A DNA stretch of 52,773 nt from Victivallales bacterium. GTDB taxonomy: Bacteria > Verrucomicrobiota > Lentisphaeria > Victivallales > GWF2-38-69. Positions within the stretch are counted from its first letter, which is position 1; each line of letters opens with the position of its first letter. The DNA is taken from contig JAIPJT010000016.1 of the NCBI GenBank assembly GCA_021733985.1, forward strand, positions 1 through 52,773. Direction: 5' to 3'. Under the pieces are notes generated by a model. That model was not told the DNA's origin, searched no databases, and worked only from the letters and a program-made list of their open reading frames with translations. Made by a program: the position numbers and the translations under genes. This document shows, piece after piece, positions 44,829-52,773 of the stretch.

Positions 44829-45407
44829 TTATAAGTTATTTTCAGGTTTCAAAAAATAAAACCTTGATTTGCCGTGTTTTTTTATAGAATTAATCCGCCA
44901 CATTTTTAAAAAGTTCGGGTTTAAACCAGGCGGATACTTATCTGAAGTTTCCAGAATCAATAATGTACTGCCTGCCCAGGAAACGAATTTTTCACTTAAA
45001 AACAAAGTATCTATAATATTTGTTGTTAGTTCATAAGGCGGATCAGCAAAAATAATATCTATTTTGTTGTGGAGTTCAGGAAAATTCAAGTGAAATTTCT
45101 TAGAATCACCTTCAATCACCTTAGCAGTGCACTTAACACCTGCATTTGTTAATTTTAATATGTTTTCTCTTATACAGCTACAATTGATTGATGATTTTTC
45201 TGAAAAATATATTTTTACTGCGCCTCTGCTGGCTGCTTCCAGCCCCAATACCCCGGAACCGGAAAAAAGATCAAGGACAGTAAGCCCATCCCAGTCCCCA
45301 ACTGACTCAAAAATTGACTTCCGGGCAATTACCGCCGTCGGCCGAACCGCTGTCCCTTTCGGTATATTCAACTCTAAATTTTTTGCTGTTCCGGAAATGA
45401 TCTTCAT
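44829..45407 (-). CDS. rsmD: 16S rRNA (guanine966-N2)-methyltransferase
   Basis: 192 aa. MKIISGTAKNLELNIPKG start, the PTAVIARKSIFESVG block, SAM-binding VLDLFSGSGVLGLEAASRGA, and catalytic FADPPYEL (D/NPPY motif). It methylates G966 of 16S rRNA. It is the gene before coaD, as in many genomes. Confidence 0.93.
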   Translation of the reverse strand: MKIISGTAKNLELNIPKGTAVRPTAVIARKSIFESVGDWDGLTVLDLFSGSGVLGLEAASRGAVKIYFSEKSSINCSCIRENILKLTNAGVKCTAKVIEGDSKKFHLNFPELHNKIDIIFADPPYELTTNIIDTLFLSEKFVSWAGSTLLILETSDKYPPGLNPNFLKMWRINSIKKHGKSRFYFLKPENNL

Positions 45408-45447
45408 ATTTTTGCTACTTTATCTATGATAATTTTAGTTATAAGTA

Positions 45448-47154
45448 TTAGTCTACAGTAGACATTTTTACATCAATCAGCCTTAACTGCGGAGTCCTGC
45501 CTGAATTATACTCATTAATCTGCGGGGTTGCTAAAACATCCCACGGGGAGGGCGGTAAAAGATCCGGTGTAATGTTAAACATTATAAACGGTATGCTATG
45601 TCTGTTAATATCTTTTAGATAGCCTCTTGAGTGGAATTTTCCTGCAGTTGTATAATAAGGAACATTTAGGTTCGTCAGCCTGTAAACAGGTTCTTCATTC
45701 ATATACCCGAATGGTTCCATATTGGCCATTTCCTCAAAAAAGTCGCTGTTAATTTCGGATATAAAAATATCTCCGTCAAACATTATCGTTGGCAGAATAC
45801 TTTCCGGAGGCAGTTTCTCTTTTACAGCTTTTTCGAAACGTTTACAAAGTTCTTTTATATTTGACACATCAAGAGATAGCCCGACCGCCATGGGGTGACC
45901 TCCATACCTGATAAGTATGTCAGAACTTTTGGAAAGGATTTCTACCAGGTTAATATTTGCTGCAGATCTACCCGATCCATAAGCAATCCCGTCAATAATG
46001 GTCAGTACTATCGAAGGCCTGTTGTATTCTCTTGAGATTCTGGACGCTACATTCCCAATAATACCCTGATGCCAGTTCTCACCATATACTAATATAGAAC
46101 TGTTTTCGTAAATCTTAATTTTTTCCTCAATTTGGGATTCAACTTCCCGGAAAATGGAATTTTCTTTGGCTCTTCTCTGTAAATTGTAGTCTTTCAGGGT
46201 ATTGGCAAGTTTAATCGCGTCGACTATGCTGTTGGTCATAAGTAAATCATAAGCAATCTTGGGGTCTCCCAAACGGCCTGCTGCATTGATGTGCGGGGAC
46301 AGTTTGTAGGATATTTTATTGGAATTAATTTTATTTATATGGGAGTTTTCGCATAAGGCACGTACACCCGGCCTGATCTGTTTCCTTAAACGCTTTATTC
46401 CGTTTTTTGCGAGTATCCTGCTCTCTCCGGTAAGAGGGACTATATCAGCAATAGTTCCCAGTGCAACCAGGTCCAGGACTTCTCTCAAATCAGGCCTGTT
46501 GAAAATTAAACCGTTATCAAGGCCGTATTTTATAAAAGCATGAGCTGTTTTAAATGCAACTCCGACACCTGCCAGACAGCTTAAATCACTTATGCCTTTA
46601 TGTACTTTAGGGTTAACAATAGCATGTGCCTCCGGCAGGAGAACTCCCTGCTCGTGGTGATCGGTGATAATTACATCCACACCCAAGCTGTTTGCTTTTT
46701 TTACTGCCTCTACACTTGTAATTCCGCAGTCTACGGTAACAAGGAGGCTGTATTCATAGTCTTCAAGGGTTCTTTCCAACGATTCCGGCGAAAAGCCGTA
46801 ACCGGTATCAAAGCGCTGGGGAATAAAAACCGAAACCTTAGCTCCGTTTTCGGATAAAATCGTAGCAAGCAGAACAGAAGCAGTTATGCCGTCAACATCA
46901 AAATCTCCATGAATTAATATATTTTCGTCTCTCTTAAGAGCTTCCCATAACCTTTTTGCTGCTTTTTTCATCCCAGGTATTCTGAACGGTGAGCTTAATT
47001 TTTTCAAAGATGCATTAAAATATGTATTTACATTTTCTTTATTAATTCCTCTTGCGGCTAAAGCTACCGCAATAGGTCTTGAAAATCCATGATACTTTAT
47101 AAGTTCACTTAAATCCGATCCAGAATATTGTTTTTTAAGCCATTGTGTTTCCAC
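45448..47154 (-). CDS. recJ: Single-stranded-DNA-specific exonuclease RecJ
   Basis: 568 aa. DHH phosphoesterase motifs: HGDFDVDGITASVLL, VDCGITS and ITDHHEQG, then HINAAGRLGDP, and the DHHA1 region GENWHQGIIGNVASRISREY with YGGHPMAVGL. A C-terminal OB-type domain is present. It degrades ssDNA 5' to 3' in recombination and mismatch repair. The start is GTG at 47154 with AAGG about 10 nt before. It lies 40 nt upstream of rsmD. Confidence 0.96.
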   Translation of the reverse strand: METQWLKKQYSGSDLSELIKYHGFSRPIAVALAARGINKENVNTYFNASLKKLSSPFRIPGMKKAAKRLWEALKRDENILIHGDFDVDGITASVLLATILSENGAKVSVFIPQRFDTGYGFSPESLERTLEDYEYSLLVTVDCGITSVEAVKKANSLGVDVIITDHHEQGVLLPEAHAIVNPKVHKGISDLSCLAGVGVAFKTAHAFIKYGLDNGLIFNRPDLREVLDLVALGTIADIVPLTGESRILAKNGIKRLRKQIRPGVRALCENSHINKINSNKISYKLSPHINAAGRLGDPKIAYDLLMTNSIVDAIKLANTLKDYNLQRRAKENSIFREVESQIEEKIKIYENSSILVYGENWHQGIIGNVASRISREYNRPSIVLTIIDGIAYGSGRSAANINLVEILSKSSDILIRYGGHPMAVGLSLDVSNIKELCKRFEKAVKEKLPPESILPTIMFDGDIFISEINSDFFEEMANMEPFGYMNEEPVYRLTNLNVPYYTTAGKFHSRGYLKDINRHSIPFIMFNITPDLLPPSPWDVLATPQINEYNSGRTPQLRLIDVKMSTVD

Positions 47155-47317
47155 CTTTTTTTTGCCTTATTATTATTAATATTCAAATTTTGAATTTAAT
47201 TTAGTGCCTTAAATAAAAAATTCGTTCTTACAAATAAAAAAAAATGATTTTTATTATTTTCAGATTGCAAAAATAATACTGTAGTTTATATTCATAACCT
47301 ATTCAAAAAATCTTATA

Positions 47318-47404
47318 GCCGATGTGGCGGAATTGGCAGACGCGCTGCGTTCAGGGCGCAGTTCCTGCAAAGGAGTGTGGGTTCGAGTCCCACCATCGGC
47401 ACCA
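47318..47404 (+). tRNA. tRNA-Leu (CAG), integration site of element
   Basis: Acceptor GCCGATG pairs with CATCGGC, then A and an encoded CCA. Loop TTCAGGG gives anticodon CAG at 47352-47354. There is a long variable arm, as expected for Leu. An integrase gene starts 124 nt after its 3' end on the same strand, so the 3' half of the tRNA probably served as attB. Confidence 0.95.
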
Positions 47405-47527
47405 ATTTTACCTCAAATTCCTTCATTTTGTGCCATTTTTTGCCATTGCACTTTTCAAATCTTCAAAAATACGCTATAATAAGTCATATCAGATATTTTT
47501 AAGTTTTAAATATTTGAAGGGATTATT

Positions 47528-48844
47528 ATGAGCGAGAAACCAGTTCAACTTGAAATCGGCAGTGTTTTTAAAAAGCAGACTAAAGGGAATTATTATTTCC
47601 GATACCAGATAAATGGTCAGCGAAAATGTATAAGTCTTAAAACTTCCATTAAAAAAGATGCCGTTGTTAAAGCTAAAGATATGATCCCTATATTAAAAGC
47701 AACAACTACAGAAGTAATATCTGCTCATGTAAAACATGCAAGAGACCTCATTGGCAAGCATAAAAAATTAAGACTTGTTGATGCCTGGGACATTTATTCT
47801 AAACACCCAGAAAAATCAACTCCTTCCACCGTTGCTGAAGTTTTAGGTTATCAGGCATCGTATAAAGAGTTTGTCAATTATATTGATGATAATGATAAAA
47901 TGATTCATGAAATAACGGAGGGAATAGCTTGGGAATATTCAGAACACCTTCGTAGTCTTAATATTTCTGTAGATACTCATAATAGAAAAATTGGAAGGAT
48001 CCGTAAAATCTTTGAAGTCCTTGAAGGGTATCGTGATGGTAAAAATCCTTTTGCCGTAAAGTCTGTTAGGCGAAAGACTAGAGAAGAACAGGCAAATAAA
48101 GTCAGACGTTTAAGCTTTACACATGAGCAAGAGCAACATCTACTGCAGGTTCTTGAGGACGATAAATACAAAGTTATGTATAAGCCTGAAATCCGGGTTA
48201 TTTACCATATTGGAATGTTTACCGGGCAAAGATTTAAAGACTGCGTATTACTCAAATGGTCTAATGTAGATATAAATAAAAAAAGAATCTGGGTAATGCA
48301 ATTTAAAACCGGTAAAGAAGTTTCAATACCTATAGCTCCCAAACTTTTAACGGTGTTAAAAGACGCTCAAGAATGGAAGACAGACCAGTACGTCTGCCCT
48401 AATGTTGCTATGAGATATAACAAAGTAGATAAGAATGGAAAGAATGTAGGGAACAACCTTGTTAATATCGATGCCTTAAGAGTTATCAAATGGATTGGCC
48501 TTGAGCCTTCTGTGGAAGTTCCGGGCAGAAAAAAGAAAGTTACAGTTTATGGTTTTCATTCATTACGGCATAGCTTTGTTTCGCATTGTGCAGAAACCGG
48601 ACTACCTAAAGCTGTTGTTCTTTCAATTATAGGTGCTAATTCTGAAATTATTGATAAGCATTACACTCATATAGGCGATGAAGCTCAGGAAAAAGCAATA
48701 GCTGCAATATCTGACCACTTTGAAGACTCAACAGAAGACAAAATAACCGATGGGGATAAGATTCGGAAAGCACTTACCTACATTGAAAGACTACCTTCAA
48801 AAAACTGTCAAATTCAGGATATTGAAAAGATTTTAAAAGGTTAA
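47528..48844 (+). CDS. Tyrosine recombinase (integrase)
   Basis: 438 aa. N-terminal arm-binding domain (to about 85), a SAM-like core-binding domain (about 85-190) and a catalytic domain with R235 (FTGQRFKD), K260, H344-x-x-R347 (HSLRHSF) and Y379 (KHYTHI). It would cut and join the element at the tRNA-Leu site. GAAGGG precedes the ATG, and TATAAT at 47475-47480 is a likely -10. The C-terminal 50 residues beyond the Tyr are extra. It marks the left end of the mobile region. Confidence 0.93.
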   Translation: MSEKPVQLEIGSVFKKQTKGNYYFRYQINGQRKCISLKTSIKKDAVVKAKDMIPILKATTTEVISAHVKHARDLIGKHKKLRLVDAWDIYSKHPEKSTPSTVAEVLGYQASYKEFVNYIDDNDKMIHEITEGIAWEYSEHLRSLNISVDTHNRKIGRIRKIFEVLEGYRDGKNPFAVKSVRRKTREEQANKVRRLSFTHEQEQHLLQVLEDDKYKVMYKPEIRVIYHIGMFTGQRFKDCVLLKWSNVDINKKRIWVMQFKTGKEVSIPIAPKLLTVLKDAQEWKTDQYVCPNVAMRYNKVDKNGKNVGNNLVNIDALRVIKWIGLEPSVEVPGRKKKVTVYGFHSLRHSFVSHCAETGLPKAVVLSIIGANSEIIDKHYTHIGDEAQEKAIAAISDHFEDSTEDKITDGDKIRKALTYIERLPSKNCQIQDIEKILKG

Positions 48845-49065
48845 AAGTCTTATAATTGCTATGGATTCTATTTATGGATATTGCGTTATTTTATATATTT
48901 ATATTATTTATTTACTCATATTATATATATTTTTTTATTTTTATTTCTATTATTTTTCGTTATATATGCGTTTTATATAACATTAAATATATATTATTTT
49001 TTATTATATTTTTTATATGAGCTCCAAATAGGCTTAATTAATACTTAAATATAAGGTTATATTAC

Positions 49066-51252
49066 ATGATGAATGAAGGAAACTTTTATAAAAAGGAAAG
49101 TGTTCTGAATTACTTGAATTCCACTTTCATGAAACAGACACTCATTCCAAATGACAAAATTCAGCCTTTAAGAGATATAATTCTTGCGGGCAAAGTAACA
49201 TTAAAATTGCTGTCAATATTAAGAGATGAAAAAGAAATGGCATTTTGTTTTGGAGTAGGGAAAAAAGAAGGGCATTACTATCATCTTAATGACAATTTCA
49301 AAATTGTTATTAAGGAGACTACTGTTTTAGTCAGCGATAATTTTAATAATCAAAAAATATTCAAACTGTTTCCGGGTGCTGTATTGTATAGGCAAAACCT
49401 TAACCAGGATTACAACTTAAACCTGCAGTGTTTTTACAGCCCATTGATCGTACTGTATGCTATCATTAAAGGAATTGCTGAAAACTTGGCATTAAAACAG
49501 TTAGTAGAGCACTTCAATATCTCAAGCAGTTTTAAATTAGATATAACCTTACCGAAAAATTCATGGCTTAAGAAGCAGTCTAATGTTTCAAATTTAAACT
49601 TTATAAATATGAATATGCAACCAGCAATTGCTATAGATGAACCCTATAAAGATTATGAGGCAGTGTATGTAAATTGTATTAATAATATTCAAAAACAATT
49701 CAATCCAAATCACATAGGTTATATTCATACAATATTTGATAAGCTCAACAGACCCATACAAAGTTTCCTATTTAATAATTATTTTACTGAACTTCCAGTA
49801 ACTTATTATGCTGGTTTTGATTCAGCCTATATTTATAGCTTGCCAGTACCAACGGAGAGTATATCGCTAGTAAATTTAGATTTGATTGAAAATGACTTTA
49901 GGAAAAATCCTGTTATTATAGCTGATTCGACAACATCTGCTCAAAATTGGAGATATCAATATGAAAATGATACCAGTTTATATTTGTCTAATAATGTTTT
50001 CATATGGACTTCATGGTTTGGTCTGGATGAAACTGCGGAGATACTGGACATAGCCCCTCTCCGTAATAGAGAGATATATTTTTATTCATTATATGCAAAT
50101 TGGTCTCCTCGGTTTAAAAAATCTGTAGATATACTCATCAAAAGATTTAAGGAAGAATTAAATTGTGAACCGCACATAGCAAAAAAAATAGATGATTACC
50201 AAATTTTGAGTAGCAATGAGTATTTAACAACCTATCAAAAAGGCCCGTCCATTCGAGTAATGAGGGATATCCTCCTTGAAGAAATAGATAATAAAAGACT
50301 TTCGGAAGAAGTATTATCCAAAGCTATAATTCAAGATGTAATCGATGAGATGAGCCTAACCTTAATTGAATCAGCCAACCCCTTAAACCTCAGCTGGTTT
50401 ATGCATTCGCTTGCCTTCTCTATATCTGAGGGGCTGAATCTTTTTAAGAACAAAAATATATGGGTTACTAAAGAAAGCGTGTGTGTAAATTTTATCTCAT
50501 GTAAAATAGCTGAATCAAATAACAAGAAAATATTATCCAGATTATTAAATTTTTATCCCACGAGTGAGAGAGAACCATTTTCTAACTTTAACTTCATTTA
50601 TACCCCTGAAAAGAACAATCTTTATGATTTTCTTAAAGACAATAACTTGATAAAAATAATTTCAAATAAAAATCAACAGGCATCTGTACTTTTCCTTGAT
50701 AATATTATTGATTTCCAGGAGTTCGATTTAAGTTATGAGTTAAAAGTAAAAGACTATTTTCAACAATTACAGGACTTAGGCTGTACAATTATTATCTCAA
50801 ATTTAAAATCAAAAGCTGTTGAGACTGAACATCACGATAAATTTAAAGCTTTATTTCATAATACAATCAGCTTATCTGAGATACCAGGTGAACAGAACAA
50901 ACTGATTCTTGATGCTGAGACTCTAGGTGTTTCTCAACCTAAACAGGTAATAGAACTTAAATTAGGTGTTAAGCCCGAAGGCTGGCATGTTATTGATTAC
51001 GAATTTTCTAAAGCTGACAAAATTAATATCGTCGAACAATGCTGGCGTTCAAACAAAAATATTGATGAAACTATGCTTGCTACTGGCATCAAAAATCGAA
51101 GAACCATAAATAACTACAGAAATAAAGTTATTGATAAATATCTGTCTTATGGCTGGGACGACCAGAAAATAGCAAAGAGGCTAAACACTACTATGAATCG
51201 GGTTAAGAAAAGGAAAGATGAAATGGATAAACGGGTAGGTAATAAAAGGTAG
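49066..51252 (+). CDS. Toprim + RepA-ATPase-like protein with eroded catalytic motifs
   Basis: 728 aa, no close family recalled. Residues 281-370 follow a toprim layout (NPVIIADSTTSAQ, then PLRNREIYFYSLYANW), but the first acid is Asp287 and the DxD position reads L342-Y-A344. Residues 430-635 follow a RepA-type RecA fold: NPLNLSWFMHSLAFSISEG sits where Walker A would (Lys becomes L442), then VLFLDN (541-546) as Walker B and LGCTIIISNL. Two helix-turn-helix segments (about 652-690 and 697-720) end the protein. It is probably a replication-linked DNA-binding protein whose enzymatic sites are lost. Domain calls come from pattern reading only. A 221-nt extremely AT-rich leader precedes it. Confidence 0.6.
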   Translation: MMNEGNFYKKESVLNYLNSTFMKQTLIPNDKIQPLRDIILAGKVTLKLLSILRDEKEMAFCFGVGKKEGHYYHLNDNFKIVIKETTVLVSDNFNNQKIFKLFPGAVLYRQNLNQDYNLNLQCFYSPLIVLYAIIKGIAENLALKQLVEHFNISSSFKLDITLPKNSWLKKQSNVSNLNFINMNMQPAIAIDEPYKDYEAVYVNCINNIQKQFNPNHIGYIHTIFDKLNRPIQSFLFNNYFTELPVTYYAGFDSAYIYSLPVPTESISLVNLDLIENDFRKNPVIIADSTTSAQNWRYQYENDTSLYLSNNVFIWTSWFGLDETAEILDIAPLRNREIYFYSLYANWSPRFKKSVDILIKRFKEELNCEPHIAKKIDDYQILSSNEYLTTYQKGPSIRVMRDILLEEIDNKRLSEEVLSKAIIQDVIDEMSLTLIESANPLNLSWFMHSLAFSISEGLNLFKNKNIWVTKESVCVNFISCKIAESNNKKILSRLLNFYPTSEREPFSNFNFIYTPEKNNLYDFLKDNNLIKIISNKNQQASVLFLDNIIDFQEFDLSYELKVKDYFQQLQDLGCTIIISNLKSKAVETEHHDKFKALFHNTISLSEIPGEQNKLILDAETLGVSQPKQVIELKLGVKPEGWHVIDYEFSKADKINIVEQCWRSNKNIDETMLATGIKNRRTINNYRNKVIDKYLSYGWDDQKIAKRLNTTMNRVKKRKDEMDKRVGNKR

Positions 51253-51277
51253 AACTATTCTGAACTGGACATTGTTA

Positions 51278-51604
51278 TTACTTACTCATTATATAATCAA
51301 CAACATCAGTATTTCTATATCTTACACTTGAGCCTACCATTCTTCTTTTGAACGGTAAAGCTCCTTCCTTTTCAAGCTTTTTAAAGTTACTGAGCCCCAG
51401 TCCCAGCATCTCCGCTGCCTCTTTCTGGTTAATGAGTTTTGGTACAACTACCGGTCTGAGTTCTCCTTTTTCGCATATGTTCCTTAGCTGTGAAATAATT
51501 TCTTTCGCTTCGGGCACTGAAACTATACCTTCATCTGTCATTATATTAAGGTATCTGGATATTAGTTTAATAGTATGAGGCTTTATCGTTAAGCAATCAT
51601 TCAT
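51278..51604 (-). CDS. AlpA/excisionase-like DNA-binding protein
   Basis: 108 aa. The C-terminal half is an HTH of the MerR/excisionase kind: LINQKEAAEMLGLGLSNFKKLEKEGALPFKRRMVGSSVRYRNTDVVDYIMSK, typical of AlpA or Xis proteins in integrative elements. The N-terminal 50 residues are an extra helical region. It is divergent from the HUH gene and convergent with the large gene. AGGAG precedes the ATG. It could control excision or repress the replication gene. Confidence 0.82.
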   Translation of the reverse strand: MNDCLTIKPHTIKLISRYLNIMTDEGIVSVPEAKEIISQLRNICEKGELRPVVVPKLINQKEAAEMLGLGLSNFKKLEKEGALPFKRRMVGSSVRYRNTDVVDYIMSK

Positions 51605-51986
51605 AATTTATTCTCCTATGCTTACTGGTTGCATAGGATGTCTGAATGACTTTTATTTTAAATAAAAGCTTCATATTGTATGACTTATTAATATCTGCAT
51701 GAATTACTTTATCCATATTATGAGGAATAAATCAGACAACAAAAGAGCAAAATAAAACTGCTGACTTCTAAGAATAGTTTAGGATGTAGCTTATTTTACC
51801 CTGGGACACAAAGTGGGATTTAGGTAATATCTTTATATATCTTTATATCTAAGCTTAGATAAACAAATCACATTCAACAACAAAGCATTCAATCTCTCTT
51901 AATCCAGCTTGCACATATCACAATACGCCCCACTCTGCGGTCATCTCATAGACCAACAATTCCATAACCAAAGAAAGGAACTAAGC
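51605..51986. promoter_or_regulatory. Control region or origin candidate
   Basis: A 382-nt gap with no gene. A 10-bp direct repeat (ATCTTTATAT at 51829-51838 and 51839-51848) runs into a perfect 16-bp palindrome TATCTAAGCTTAGATA (51846-51861), about 125 nt before the HUH start. In elements with HUH initiators the nick site often lies near the gene, so this is a candidate origin, or else an AlpA-like operator. Confidence 0.4.
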
Positions 51987-52607
51987 ATGGCTAAAGTAAC
52001 TTTTGAACCAACTTTTAAAGATAAACCTATCCTCACAGATAAGAAAAGAAAACTTGGCTGCAATATCGATATACTTAATAAAACAGAGCAGCTATTTGAG
52101 GAAGCAATTAATAAGCACTGTAAAGTGTTTTTTATGAGGATGGACTTAAGATTGCCTTCAGATGCAATAACTTCCAATGACAATAATGCAATTAAGAACT
52201 TCATGAACAGCTTTGTCAAACATTTAGACAGGAATAAACTTGACCCTAAATATTTATGGTGCAGAGAACAGTCTAGAGAGAAGCACCAGCACTATCACTC
52301 GTTCCTACTACTTGACGGTAGTAAAACAAGGAATATCCACAATCATATAAAAAAAGCTGAACAGCTATGGAGTAAGCAGTTTAACTTAGATGAACACACT
52401 AACAATGGCTTGGTAGATGATTGTACTACTGGGAGAAATGGTAAGCAGAAGAATGGAATTATAATAAACAGAAGTAAAGAAGACTTCAAATTCCAATACG
52501 ATAACGCATTTAAATGGAGCACATATTTAGCTAAGGAAAATACTAAGTCCAATATCCCTAAAAATAATAATTCATATGCCTCTTCTAAGCTTAGCAACAA
52601 AAAATAA
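51987..52607 (+). CDS. Inovirus Gp2/YfjJ-like HUH replication protein
   Basis: 206 aa from the ATG at 51987, which has GAAAGGAACT upstream; an open extension of 26 codons is rejected. Family pattern: KVFFMRMDLRLP, YLWCREQ, then HQHYHSFLLLDG with an HxH metal motif (H102, H104), and KWSTYLAKENTK with Tyr180-x-x-Lys183, which fits the catalytic Tyr of HUH endonucleases. Such proteins nick DNA and start rolling-circle replication. It would act at an origin on the element. Confidence 0.78.
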   Translation: MAKVTFEPTFKDKPILTDKKRKLGCNIDILNKTEQLFEEAINKHCKVFFMRMDLRLPSDAITSNDNNAIKNFMNSFVKHLDRNKLDPKYLWCREQSREKHQHYHSFLLLDGSKTRNIHNHIKKAEQLWSKQFNLDEHTNNGLVDDCTTGRNGKQKNGIIINRSKEDFKFQYDNAFKWSTYLAKENTKSNIPKNNNSYASSKLSNKK

Positions 52608-52731
52608 CACAACCTGAATTAATATACAAACATCTGTAAGCGTCAATTTCGCCCCATCTTTTAATTAACATACCCGGAATTATATTCTGGTATCCGTTAA
52701 GTAATGAAAATAAATAAACGAGGAGACCAGG

Positions 52732-52773
52732 ATGTTGAATATCCGAAAAACAACTTATGAGAAATGGCTTCGG
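52732..52773 (+). CDS. Start of a gene cut by the right edge
   Basis: ATG at 52732 with GAGGAG 7 nt upstream, then 14 codons reading MLNIRKTTYEKWLR with no stop. The strong SD supports a real gene, but the fragment is too short to name. Confidence 0.45.
   Translation, partial: MLNIRKTTYEKWLR

Larger units (their letters stand above)
47405..52773. mobile_element. Integrative element, left part
   Basis: The region begins after tRNA-Leu with an integrase and continues with a degenerate primase/ATPase-like gene, an AlpA-like gene and an HUH-type replication gene. This combination is typical of phage satellites or integrating plasmids. The right end, including attR, lies beyond the window. Genes are more AT-rich than the host run to the left. 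Confidence 0.75.

Noticed and set aside
51909-51986. 26-codon extension of the HUH protein
   Set aside because: GAAAGGA precedes the ATG at 51987, and the extra residues do not resemble the family.

Overview
The window looks like a low-GC (mid-30s % by eye) Gram-negative anaerobe. Gram-negative signs are an RND efflux pump, a PqiC-type auxiliary lipoprotein and several lipobox proteins. Anaerobe signs are a flavodiiron protein, reverse rubrerythrin, rubredoxin, NADH-rubredoxin reductase and a 2[4Fe-4S] ferredoxin. A 51-aa protein at 24340-24495 matches my memory of the small basic protein family TIGR04137, which I know mainly from the PVC superphylum (Verrucomicrobiota, Lentisphaerota, Chlamydiota). 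Placement in PVC is therefore likely but unproven.

Layout. 1-685 is the end of an aromatic amino-acid permease. 0.9-5.4 kb holds an RND permease-adaptor operon. 6.5-11.6 kb is a stress cluster: flavodiiron protein, ferritin-like protein, NADH-rubredoxin reductase, rubredoxin, reverse rubrerythrin, ferritin and a small Cys protein. Together these could carry electrons from NAD(P)H via rubredoxin to O2, NO or peroxide while storing iron. A divergent sigma-54 activator (11828-13582) faces the ferritin end. The gap between them has a good -24/-12 promoter and a ladder of dyads. Its N-terminus looks like a catalytically dead arsenate-reductase/LMW-phosphatase fold.

13.7-24.5 kb is mostly housekeeping: mnmG, a phosphofructokinase, a GNAT enzyme, uvrB, a YraN protein, tRNA-Cys, a FeoA-like protein, ferredoxin, a 5'-nucleotidase-like enzyme and the small basic protein. 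A structured group II intron-like relic follows. 25-31.5 kb is an envelope region with three polytopic proteins (glycosyltransferase-like) and an LtaS/sulfatase-type transferase. 31.7-41.4 kb mixes an aldehyde dehydrogenase, YjbQ, a lipoprotein, hpt, a macrodomain protein, tRNA-Gln, PlsC, a C-domain-less pyruvate-kinase-like protein and a parvulin. 42.5-47.2 kb is a conserved run: recJ, rsmD, coaD, yceD, rpmF, plsX.

A dispersed intergenic repeat (about 190 bp when full) occurs in seven whole or partial copies between 17.3 and 39.2 kb, often touching gene ends.

From 47.3 kb to the right edge lies the start of an integrative element in tRNA-Leu(CAG). It carries a tyrosine integrase, a large protein resembling a toprim plus RepA-type ATPase whose catalytic motifs are eroded, an AlpA/excisionase-like protein, and an HUH-type Gp2/YfjJ-like replication protein. 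No CRISPR array was seen.
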